In this document: positions 38,368 through 46,830 of the stretch, piece after piece
Layout of the letters: every line of letters starts with the position of its first letter
How positions within the stretch are numbered: position 1 is the stretch's first letter
Assembly (NCBI GenBank): GCA_018263395.1
Contig: JAANXF010000013.1
Span: 1-64,000, forward strand
Direction: 5' to 3'
Origin: Methanonatronarchaeales archaeon
Lineage (GTDB): Archaea > Halobacteriota > Methanonatronarchaeia > JAANXF01
Length of the DNA: 64,000 nt
The notes under the pieces: model-generated
The model's input: the letters and a program-made list of their open reading frames with translations, nothing else
What the model was told of the DNA's origin: nothing
Database searches by the model: none
Translations under genes and position numbers: made by a program

Positions 38368-38758
38368 AATCCTTAGGGGAAGGGGACTCTCCCGGGGCGT
38401 CGCGAAGGGCGAGCTCCTGCTTGCGACCGATGCCCTCTCATTCCTCGGCGGCGTCGACCCGGAGACCGGCGTCATAGTGGAGAGGGGGCACGACGCGGAG
38501 GGGCGCAGCGTCGCGGACAGGGTACTGGCGTTTCCCCGGGGCAAGGGCTCCACGGTCGGGTCGTACGTCCTGTACCAGCTGGAGAGGAACGGAGTCGCTC
38601 CCGCCGCCGTTATAAACGAGGAGTCCGAGGCCATCGTGGCCGTCGGCGCCGTGATGGCCGGCATCCCGCTCGTGGACGGCGTCGCACTCTCGGACCTGGT
38701 GGACGGCTCGAGCGTGAGGGTCGACGGCTCATCCGGCACCGTCGAGGTCCTGGGTTAG
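38351..38758 (+). CDS. Aconitase-X small (swivel) subunit; candidate phosphomevalonate dehydratase small subunit
   Basis: LSRGVAKGELLLATDALSFLGGVDPETGVI...LAFPRGKGSTVGSYVLYQL; overlaps the large subunit gene. Confidence 0.93.
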   Translation: MPQVAEILRGRGLSRGVAKGELLLATDALSFLGGVDPETGVIVERGHDAEGRSVADRVLAFPRGKGSTVGSYVLYQLERNGVAPAAVINEESEAIVAVGAVMAGIPLVDGVALSDLVDGSSVRVDGSSGTVEVLG

Positions 38759-38797
38759 ATGGGGAACCTTCTTTTCCGGCCGCACTGATTAACCGGC

Positions 38798-39436
38798 ATG
38801 AACCTCCTCCTCCTGACGGACGTCCACGGCGCAGTCGACCGGCTGGAGAGAATCATCGAGACCGCCGGAGAGGTGGATTACGTTCTGCTGGCCGGCGACC
38901 TGACCGACTTCGGGCCTCCCGGGGTGGCGGAGGAGGTCGTAGACGTGCTGCAGGAGGCGGCGCCGGTCCTCGCGGTTCCGGGGAACTGCGACCCGGACGG
39001 GGTGGACGACGTCCTGGAGGAGAGGGGGGTCCAAGTCGACGGCAGAATCGCGCGGATGGACGGGTACCAGGTGGCGGGTCTTGGGGGCTCCAACCCGACG
39101 CCGTTCAACACGGACAGGGAGTTCACGGAGGAGGAGCTCGCGGAGAGGCTGGAGGTAGCGTCGGACGCCGAGGACCCGTGGATACTGGTGACCCACGCGC
39201 CCCCGAAGAACAGCCTCGACCTGACCCAGGGGGCCCACGTCGGCAGCAGCGCCGTCTTCGACGCCGTGGAGAGGAGGGCCCCCGTCCTGGTGGCCACGGG
39301 CCACGTCCACGAGTCGAGGGGCGACATGTTCCTCGGAGGCTCCCTCGTGGTGAACCCCGGTCCGGCGATGAGCGGCAGGGGAGCCGTGGTGACGCTGAAC
39401 GGGGATCCCGAGGTCAGGTACCTTAAGGTAAAGTAG
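38798..39436 (+). CDS. Metallophosphoesterase
   Basis: NLLLLTDVHGAVDRLERI, LLAGDLTDFG, VPGNCD, GHVHESRG. Confidence 0.93.
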   Translation: MNLLLLTDVHGAVDRLERIIETAGEVDYVLLAGDLTDFGPPGVAEEVVDVLQEAAPVLAVPGNCDPDGVDDVLEERGVQVDGRIARMDGYQVAGLGGSNPTPFNTDREFTEEELAERLEVASDAEDPWILVTHAPPKNSLDLTQGAHVGSSAVFDAVERRAPVLVATGHVHESRGDMFLGGSLVVNPGPAMSGRGAVVTLNGDPEVRYLKVK

Positions 39437-39439
39437 GGC

Positions 39440-39946
39440 CTATCCCTCGAACAGGAGCTCCAGGTAGGACCTCCGCTCGAAACGCTCCGCACCCATATCG
39501 ACGAGCAGTTCCCTGAGCCGGTCCCGCAGGTACTCCAGCTCCTCCTCCGGGCCCCCCGTCTCGGCCTCGACGTAGACGGGCAGCCCCTCCACCCGGTCCA
39601 CCGTTACGGTGAACCCCTCGACCTCGAAGACCGCCCTCCTCTTCACGACGGCGGGAAGGGGCTCGAAGCCCAGTCGCTCCAGCACTTCGGCGACTTCGAC
39701 CCCGGCCGGGGTCTCGACCTCCAGTCGGCTCTTGCTCTCCGCGTCAATTTTTGGGCCCTTGTAGGCGAGGAGAAGGGAGCCGTCCTCCTCCCTGACCCTG
39801 AGGGCTTCGTCGGTTTCGCCGAAGTCCCAGCAGGGATGTGCGTAGTACATGTCGACCTGTTTTTTCTCAAAAATCCTCTCTCCCCTCTCCCTGACGTTCC
39901 TCAGCAGCTCGTCGGTCGCCTCGGCCTTCACCTCTATCTCCAGCAT
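39440..39946 (-). CDS. CYTH-domain protein (class IV adenylate cyclase CyaB/thiamine triphosphatase type)
   Basis: MLEIEVKAEA, ALRVREEDGSLLLAYKGPK, VVKRRAVFEVEGFTVTVDRVEGL. Confidence 0.9.
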   Translation of the reverse strand: MLEIEVKAEATDELLRNVRERGERIFEKKQVDMYYAHPCWDFGETDEALRVREEDGSLLLAYKGPKIDAESKSRLEVETPAGVEVAEVLERLGFEPLPAVVKRRAVFEVEGFTVTVDRVEGLPVYVEAETGGPEEELEYLRDRLRELLVDMGAERFERRSYLELLFEG

Positions 39947-40012
39947 CCGGTTTAAGCTGACGCCCCCTTCGGAAAACTATTTGGAGGACCTGACCGAAAG
40001 AGGGCAGCACGC

Positions 40013-40771
40013 ATGGAGAATGGCGACTTCGTGAGGGTTTCGTTTACCGGTAGAGTGAAGGACGGACCCGTTTTCGAGACAACCGACGAGGAGGTGGCCG
40101 AGGAGGAGGGAATCTTCGACGAGGACAAGGAGTACGGCCCCAGGGTCGTGGTCCTGGGCCAGAACACCCTTCTCCCCGGACTGGAGAAGGCCATTCTGGA
40201 GGCGGAGGTGGAGGACTCCGGCGAGGCAGAGATTCCTCCCGAGGAGGCGTTCGGTGAGCGCAGGGAGGCGGCCGTCATCTCCTTATCGAAGCGGGAGTAC
40301 GACTCCAGGTTCGACCAGCCAGCGAGGCGAGGCACCCGGGTCGAGATGGAGGGAAACACCGGCACGATAATATCCACTGTCGGGGGACACGTCAGGATCG
40401 ACTTCAACCACCCCCTCGCCGGGGAGACCGTGGTTTACGAGTACGAGGTTCTCGAGGAGGTGGAGGACCCCGTCGAAAAGGTGGAGTCCGCTCTGGAAAA
40501 CTCCACAGGCAGCCCGGGCAGCGAGTTCGACATCGAGTTCGAGGACGGAGCCCTGGAGATTCGGCCCCCTATGCCGGAGTTTCCAAAACAGGGATGGCTG
40601 CTCGGCAAGGGCCGCATGGCGGACACCATTCTCTCTGCCATCGACGTGGACGAGGTCAGGTTCGTCGAGTCGTTCCGGAGCCCCGAGGCTTCCGGAGATG
40701 CCGAGGAGACGGTGGATGAGCCCGCCGAACCCGAGGCAGAGGCCCCCGACGAGGGCCCCGGAGAGGAATAG
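40013..40771 (+). CDS. FKBP-type peptidyl-prolyl isomerase (SlyD-like)
   Basis: NGDFVRVSFTGRVKDGPVFETT, LLPGLEKAIL, IPPEEAFGER, DFNHPLAGETVVYEYEVLE. Confidence 0.93.
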   Translation: MENGDFVRVSFTGRVKDGPVFETTDEEVAEEEGIFDEDKEYGPRVVVLGQNTLLPGLEKAILEAEVEDSGEAEIPPEEAFGERREAAVISLSKREYDSRFDQPARRGTRVEMEGNTGTIISTVGGHVRIDFNHPLAGETVVYEYEVLEEVEDPVEKVESALENSTGSPGSEFDIEFEDGALEIRPPMPEFPKQGWLLGKGRMADTILSAIDVDEVRFVESFRSPEASGDAEETVDEPAEPEAEAPDEGPGEE

Positions 40772-40775
40772 TCCC

Positions 40776-41213
40776 CTACTCTCCCCGCAGCTTCACGACC
40801 TGGAGGTCGATACCCAGCGGGCAGTCCGATTTGGTTGAACCAACGACGTCCTCGATTACCAGCTTCCGGCCGTCGACGCCGCCAGGGTGACAGATGGTCC
40901 ACACCTCGCAGTCGTCCGTGCACCCGTTCGGCGGAGAGACGGAAACCCTGGAGCCCCTGACGGCCTTCTTTGACGGGACCGCCGCCTCGATCGCGGTCTC
41001 CTCGACCTCAACTGCGTTCACACCGCCCTCGTGCAGTGGGCACTTCTGAACCCTTCCGTCCCTCAGGCCGACCACCCTGTACCGCCTGCCCGCCACGAGG
41101 GCTCCGCACGTCCTGCGCAGGGAACAAGAATAGCACTGCTCCTGTGTGCCCTCGAAAACGAACTCCTCACCCTCTCTCGCGTTCAGCTTTCCTATGAGAG
41201 TAACCCTGGACAT
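40776..41213 (-). CDS. UPF0179-family protein
   Basis: VTLIGKLNAREGEEFVFEGTQEQCYSCSLRRTCGALVAGRRYRVVGLRDGRVQKCPLHEGGV. Confidence 0.88.
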   Translation of the reverse strand: MSRVTLIGKLNAREGEEFVFEGTQEQCYSCSLRRTCGALVAGRRYRVVGLRDGRVQKCPLHEGGVNAVEVEETAIEAAVPSKKAVRGSRVSVSPPNGCTDDCEVWTICHPGGVDGRKLVIEDVVGSTKSDCPLGIDLQVVKLRGE

Positions 41214-42248
41214 CTATATCACACCGGTATCCTCGGCGACCCTCTCGGCCGCCTCCCTCGTTATTCCATCGCTCCCCAATATTGTATACCTCCCGGGCCG
41301 GACGGAGTGGGCGGTGGTCAGGGCATCCAAGAGGACGTCCCCGTCGACCCCGAGTCCCTCGGCGTCCAGCGGGGCTCCCAGTGTCTCCAGGGCGTCCCTG
41401 ATCGTTTCCCAGTCACCGTTGTGGAGGTACATCGTCAGGATCGAGCCCACCCCGCACTGCTCGCCGTGAAGCGCGGCGCCGGGGGCTATGGAATCCAGCA
41501 CGTGACTGAACATGTGCTCCGCCCCGCTCGCAGGCCTCGACGACCCGGCTATCGACATGGCGACACCGCTGCTTATCAATCCCTTCATCACGACCTTGAC
41601 TGATTCCTCCAGCCCGGGCCGAATCGAGGACGCGTTCTCGACCATTATGGTGGCCGTCATCTCGGACAGCGTCGAGGCGTAACCGCTCCTGTAATCACCC
41701 CTGAGGCGCTCAGCCAGGCTCCAGTCCAGCACAGCCGTCTTGTTGGACACTATGTCCGCGCAGCCGGAACACATCAGCCTCTCCGGCGTGTCCGCTATGA
41801 CGGACGTGTCCGCCACGACCGCGAGAGGCGCGTCTGCCGAGACGCTCTTCGACGAACCGCCTCCCCGCAGCGAGGCCCTGTTGGACGCCACGCCGTCGTG
41901 TGAAGCGGCGGTCGGGACGCTGAGGAACGGTACCCCGGTGCGGCTGGCACCGAGCTTCGCGGTGTCGATGGAGCGGCCGCCGCCGACGCCCACCAAGAAG
42001 TCGGCGTCCAGCCCGGAGACGGCCTCCACCGTCGCCTCGTCCACGCTGTCCGAAACCTCGACCTCTACCGAGAAGCCCCCCTCCGAAAGCACCTCCGCGA
42101 CCCGGTCGCCGGCGACGCGACGGGTAGTGGGTCCGGTAACGACGCCCGCCGATCCCTCCAGCCCTATGTCCAGCGCCACGGAGGCCACCCGGTCGAGCGC
42201 GTCCCTGCCTACTACGACGCTTCGGGGAAGCTGCATCTCGCGGGTCAC
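41214..42248 (-). CDS. egsA: sn-glycerol-1-phosphate dehydrogenase
   Basis: MQLPRSVVVGRDAL, VGVGGGRSIDTAKLGASRTGVPFLSVPTAASHDGVASNRASL, ASGAEHMFSHVLD, LHGEQCGVGSIL. Confidence 0.95.
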   Translation of the reverse strand: MTREMQLPRSVVVGRDALDRVASVALDIGLEGSAGVVTGPTTRRVAGDRVAEVLSEGGFSVEVEVSDSVDEATVEAVSGLDADFLVGVGGGRSIDTAKLGASRTGVPFLSVPTAASHDGVASNRASLRGGGSSKSVSADAPLAVVADTSVIADTPERLMCSGCADIVSNKTAVLDWSLAERLRGDYRSGYASTLSEMTATIMVENASSIRPGLEESVKVVMKGLISSGVAMSIAGSSRPASGAEHMFSHVLDSIAPGAALHGEQCGVGSILTMYLHNGDWETIRDALETLGAPLDAEGLGVDGDVLLDALTTAHSVRPGRYTILGSDGITREAAERVAEDTGVI

Positions 42249-42385
42249 CGTAATCGTTTAAAAAGCTACCTCTGAATCCTTATAGGTAGCGCATCCCCCC
42301 GTATGGAGGTCTCGAACGGCGGCCACCTCCCCGCCGGGGGCCTCCCCGTCAACCTTATAGCCCTCACGGACCACTCTACGCAGGT

Positions 42386-42644
42386 GGGGTCGTGGCCTAG
42401 TCCGGAAGGGCGACGGGCTCCAGCGGTACGCACCGCTTCGAAGAAGCGGGTGCTAAACCGGCCTGCCCACGCGGCAGCCCGGGATGATGAAGAACGGGTA
42501 AACCGAGCCGGGTCAGCGCAACCCGAGCGATGACGACCCGTTGGAGCACTGAACCGGTATCGGTTCAGTCCGTAGAAACCGTCAGGTTTCGAACTCTGAA
42601 CCGGAGACACCCGTTAATCGTGGGTTCAAATCCCATCGACCCCA
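42386..42644 (+). tRNA. tRNA-Trp (CCA) with intron 42424-42608
   Basis: Acceptor GGGGTCG/CGACCCC; anticodon arm ACGGG-CTCCAG|A-CCCGT; BHB with central helix CTCC/GGAG, 3-nt bulges AGC and ACA, outer helix GGT/ACC. Confidence 0.95.
42484..42552 (+). ncRNA. Box C/D guide RNA inside the tRNA-Trp intron, predicted to target tRNA-Trp positions 34 and 39
   Basis: C box ATGATGA 42484-42490, D'-like CCGA 42503-42506, C'-like CGATGAC about 42529-42534, D box CTGA 42549-42552; guides TGGAGC and AACGGGT complementary to exons 1 and 2. Confidence 0.88.
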
Positions 42645-43079
42645 TGCCCAAAAAACGCCTGAAACCTCCGTGCTGAGGAACGGATCCACTCCGTAGCTCG
42701 GCCTCCCGTAGAACCGTGTCCCCTGGATTCAGCTATACTCCACTTCGCCTACCGTCCCCCAGAGTGTCTCCACGTCCCTCCACGGGCTCCGTGGCCTTTC
42801 CGTCCCTGACCGTAAGTCTGGGCACACCTCGCCCCCTCTCCGGTTCACGAGGCCCGCCGTGCGGAGGCCCCCGGAGGCGCCCAACCGGCTCCGCCCCCTC
42901 CCCGCGCACCGTCAACCAGCGGACAGGAGCGGGGTACCCCGGAATCCGGGGCCTCCTACGGCTTCGAGGGCCACCCCGATGGGCCGACCCGGCGGGGTCG
43001 CCGGCCCCGCGACCGGACGCGTCCTCGTGCAGATGGACCGGGGCCAGATATAATGTGACGGGCTCCTAATCAGTCGGCA

Positions 43080-43943
43080 GTGATTGTGGCTGATAACCTC
43101 GGCAAGGCCTACGACGGCTTCGCCGCGGTAGACGGCGTATCCTTCTCGGTGGAGGAGGGTGAGATTTTCGGCATCGTTGGGCCGAACGGAGCCGGAAAGA
43201 CCACCACGCTGAAGATGCTCGCGGGCCTCCTCGAGCCGTCCTCGGGCGGGGCGGAGGTCGCCGGCCTGGACATTTCCGACCCCGAGATGAGGCGCCACAT
43301 AGGCTTTCTGCCCGAGGAGACCCCTCTCTACGAGAACATGACGCCCGCCTCCTACCTCGGCTTCTTCGCCGACCTGTACGGCGTCCCTCCCTCCGTGGCG
43401 GCCGAACGGGCAGAGGACCTGCTGGACTCGCTGGACCTCGAGCACAGGGACCGCCGACTGGGCGACATGTCGAAGGGGATGAAGCAGAAGGTCGCCATCG
43501 CCCGCTCCCTCATAAACGACCCGGAAGTACTGATATACGACGAGCCGACGAGCGGACTGGACCCGGTGACGACCAAGGAGGTCCACCGGTTCGTGAGGGA
43601 CCTCGGCGACGGGGGGAGGTCCGTGGTCTTCAGTGCCCACAACCTGTTCCACGTCGAGCACCTGAGCGACCGGGTCGCCGTGATGCGGGAAGGACGGGTG
43701 GCGGCGGAGGACACCGTCGAGGGGTTAAGGGACAGTTTTGGCCAAACCCAGTACCGGGTACACGTGACCGTGGAGCTGCCGGGAGCCGAGCCCGGGGACG
43801 GCGACTACGTACTGGTGGTCGAGGACATGGAGGGCGTGGAGGCCGTCAGGAGCGAGGCGGAGTCCCTCGGAGGGAGGGTGGCGGACATACGGACGATGGA
43901 ACAGTCCCTCGAGGACATCTTCCTCTCGATAATCGAGAGATGA
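43080..43943 (+). CDS. ABC transporter ATP-binding protein
   Basis: VGPNGAGKTTTLKMLAGLL, LGDMSKGMKQKVAIARSL, LIYDEPTSGLDP. Confidence 0.95.
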   Translation: MIVADNLGKAYDGFAAVDGVSFSVEEGEIFGIVGPNGAGKTTTLKMLAGLLEPSSGGAEVAGLDISDPEMRRHIGFLPEETPLYENMTPASYLGFFADLYGVPPSVAAERAEDLLDSLDLEHRDRRLGDMSKGMKQKVAIARSLINDPEVLIYDEPTSGLDPVTTKEVHRFVRDLGDGGRSVVFSAHNLFHVEHLSDRVAVMREGRVAAEDTVEGLRDSFGQTQYRVHVTVELPGAEPGDGDYVLVVEDMEGVEAVRSEAESLGGRVADIRTMEQSLEDIFLSIIER

Positions 43944-45695
43944 ACTGGAGACGGGTCCTCAGGATAGCTCGCTGGGAAATCGGCAGCGTCGCGGGCGAGG
44001 TGGACAGGAAGACCGTTCTGATACTGCTCGCCGTACTGCTGGCCCTCGCACCCGTTACGTCCAACTTGGCACGGGGTCTGGACCATGAGGAAGGGCTCTA
44101 CCGCGTCGGCGTTTCCCGGGACAGTCCCTACCACCCCGTGGTATCCTCCTCGACCACGTTCACAGCCGAGGACCCGAACGAGGCCGCGCTGCGCCGGGGA
44201 GATATTGACCTCCTGGTTACGGACGGGGCTACGGCCCCGGACACCGAGAAGGGAAGGGCCGCCCTCAGGGCTTTCCGGGAGGCCGTCCAGGCTTACAACG
44301 ACGGCTCGATGGCGGGGGAGCCCAATTCGTACGCGGCCTTCCCTGTCAGGGTCGACCTGATATACGTGGAGAGGAGGGGGGTTCAGGAGGTGGTCAGCCC
44401 GGGCGTGGAGCCTCCACCCGGTCCAGAGCAGCGAGAGCGCGTTTCGCCCGGCGACTCCGCCGGGGGGCCAGCCACAGGGACGCCGGAGGACTCGGGGGGG
44501 CGAGGCGGGGTCCTACCCGGCCCTCAGACGGGGGCTCGGCGGGGACCAGGTCGGCCTCAGCTCCCCGGCCTCGATTCAGCCGCCTTTTCCGTTCAAGTCC
44601 CTGGTACTGGCGTTCCTCTTCGTCATTCCAATGAACTTCGTTATGCAGGTATACTCGTCCTCGATAGTGGGGGAAAGGATAGACAGGAGGGGCGAGCTCC
44701 TGCTGGTTTCCCCGGCGTCCAGGGTCGAGATAGTCGCCGGAAAGACTCTGCCCTACGTCGCCACGGTCCTCCTCATCGCGGCTGCAACGGCGGCGCTGGT
44801 CGGCGGCGGAGCCCTGACGCTTGCGGCGGTTCTGCCGATCGCCCTGGCATTCGTCTCCACGTCCTTCGTCGCCGGTCTCCTCGCCCGGTCGTTCAAGGAG
44901 CTGACCTTCGTGATGGTGGCGGTAAGCGTCTTCGTAACGACGTACCTGTTCGTCCCGGCCGTCTTCACCGACATCCACCCTGTGGCCGCGATTTCTCCGG
45001 TGACCATGGTGGTTCACGACCTGAGGGGTGAGGCGGTTCCCCTGGGGGACTACCTGTTCTCCACCGGGCCGCTGTACCTCGTTTCCGCAGTCCTGTTCGC
45101 CCTCGGGACGGAGATCTACAGGGAGGAAGACCTTTTCACACAGAAGCCGCTTCCGGGGAAGGTTATGGACGCCGTGCAGGGCCAGATACGCGGCCGCATC
45201 AGCATGGCCAAGCTCTCGATTCTCTTTATACCGTTCGTATTCGCCACCGAGCTCCTGGGCATCTCGATCCTCTTCGCCATGCCGCTCCGCCTGGCGCTGC
45301 CGGTCCTCCTCGTCGCCCTGGCCATTATCGAGGAGTTCGCGAAGAGCGTACACGTGTACACTGCGCTTTCACGGAACGTGTTCGACTCCTCGTTAAAGAC
45401 AGCACTCTCCCTGGGAGGGCTATCCGGTCTCGGCTTCTTCGCCGGGGAGAAGCTCACCCTAGCCACGACGCTCGTGGGCCTGAACGTCCAGGTGGACCTC
45501 GGCAGGGCGGCGTTCCAGTCCCTCGACTCCCCCCTCGCTCTCCTCGTCCTGGCGCCTCTGGTCCTCCACGTCTCAACGGCCTGTGTATCCGCACTCGGGG
45601 CGCGGGCTGGAAGGACGCGTTACGCCGCCGCGCTGCTGGCGGCCTCTGCTATCCACGCGTCCTACAACTTCGCGGTGGTGGGGCTCATTGGGTAA
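43940..45695 (+). pseudogene. ABC-2-type permease fused to C-terminal PrsW-like domain, disrupted by an apparent frameshift at about 44.49-44.50 kb
   Basis: N-terminal half in frame 2 (43940..), C-terminal half in frame 3 (SPASIQPPFPFKSLVLAFLFVIPMNFVMQ...); PrsW-like EEFAKS, GFFAGEKL, HASYNF; break near a run of seven G. Confidence 0.7.
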
Positions 45696-46743
45696 CCGGC
45701 TCGTGATTTTCAGGAAGGAGCTGAGGTCGGTGCTCGATGAGAAAACCATCGTGCTGGCCATAACGATACAGCTCTTCATCGCCGCGTTCTCCTCGTTCCT
45801 CGTCATCGGGCTCGTGGCCATGTACGACCCGGCGTCGGTAAGGGGGGGAGGCCTCAAGGTCGGCGTGGCGGGGGACGGCTCCCCGGAGACGTCGGAGGTG
45901 GCGGCGTCTCTGGGGGTAGAGGTCGACGGATACGGCTCATACGACGAGGCTGTTGAGGCCTTCCGGGCAGGAGAGGTCGACGCAGTGCTTTACGCCGAGC
46001 GTAACGGCGTGGTGAACGTCACCGCCGTCGCCCCGGAATCGAGCCTGCAGACGACCCGCAGGGTGGTTCAGCTGAGGGAGATTCTACGGGAGCTGGAGCG
46101 GAGAGAGCGGTTGCGGCGATCGGACGGCCTGGACAGTCCCCCGCTACCCGTTCCGGAGGCGCCGAGGTCCAGCCCGTTCTTCGGATTCACGTACACCGTC
46201 CTCATACCCATCCTCATGTTTCTACCTGTTTTTATCAGCGGCTCCATCACCTCGGACTCTGTTACCGAGGAGGTCGAGAGGGGGACCCTGGAGCTGCTCA
46301 GGGTCACGCCCACCTCGGACGTCGAAATCGTCGAGGGGAAGATGCTGGCGTACGGCGTCCTCGCTCCACTGCAGGCCGGTCTCTGGATGGTGCTTCTGAA
46401 CGTCAACGGTGTCCCGGTCCGGGAAGCGCCGGCCGTCCTGTCCCTGGTCGCTGCCCTGACCGTCGTCGCGGTGGTGCTCGGTGCGCTGCTGGCCCTGGTA
46501 TTCGGAGACAGGCGGCGCTCGCAGATGATGTACTCGCTCGTTGTAATACTCGTCTTCGGGGCCGCTGCGGTGGCGGCCAACCCGATGAACGCCGTCGCCC
46601 GTCTCGCCGTGGGGAGCTCCTCGGCGGAGGTGTACCTCGTGGTGGCTGGTTACTTGGTGGCCGCGCTGACGGTAGCCGCGGGCCTGAGGTGGTATATGGG
46701 CAACGGCGTCGCCGGGTTACGGCGATGGGGGCGGACGGGCTGA
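45688..46743 (+). CDS. ABC-2-type permease
   Basis: Multi-TM; LGNRLVIFRKELRSVLDEKTIVLAITIQLF; SITSDSVTEEVERGTLELLRVTPTSDVEIVEGKM; TTG start overlapping the preceding stop. Confidence 0.85.
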   Translation: MGNRLVIFRKELRSVLDEKTIVLAITIQLFIAAFSSFLVIGLVAMYDPASVRGGGLKVGVAGDGSPETSEVAASLGVEVDGYGSYDEAVEAFRAGEVDAVLYAERNGVVNVTAVAPESSLQTTRRVVQLREILRELERRERLRRSDGLDSPPLPVPEAPRSSPFFGFTYTVLIPILMFLPVFISGSITSDSVTEEVERGTLELLRVTPTSDVEIVEGKMLAYGVLAPLQAGLWMVLLNVNGVPVREAPAVLSLVAALTVVAVVLGALLALVFGDRRRSQMMYSLVVILVFGAAAVAANPMNAVARLAVGSSSAEVYLVVAGYLVAALTVAAGLRWYMGNGVAGLRRWGRTG

Positions 46744-46830
46744 AGGCCGCCGAACGGGCCGGGCCGGTGTCGAAGTCCTCGACCGGCGACGGGGCCGGGT
46801 AGCGGTGCCCCATCGCCGACGGTGGGGGAC

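Noticed and set aside
44394-45353. 319-aa minus-strand ORF
   Set aside because: Antisense to the ABC permease; repetitive R/E/D/G composition.
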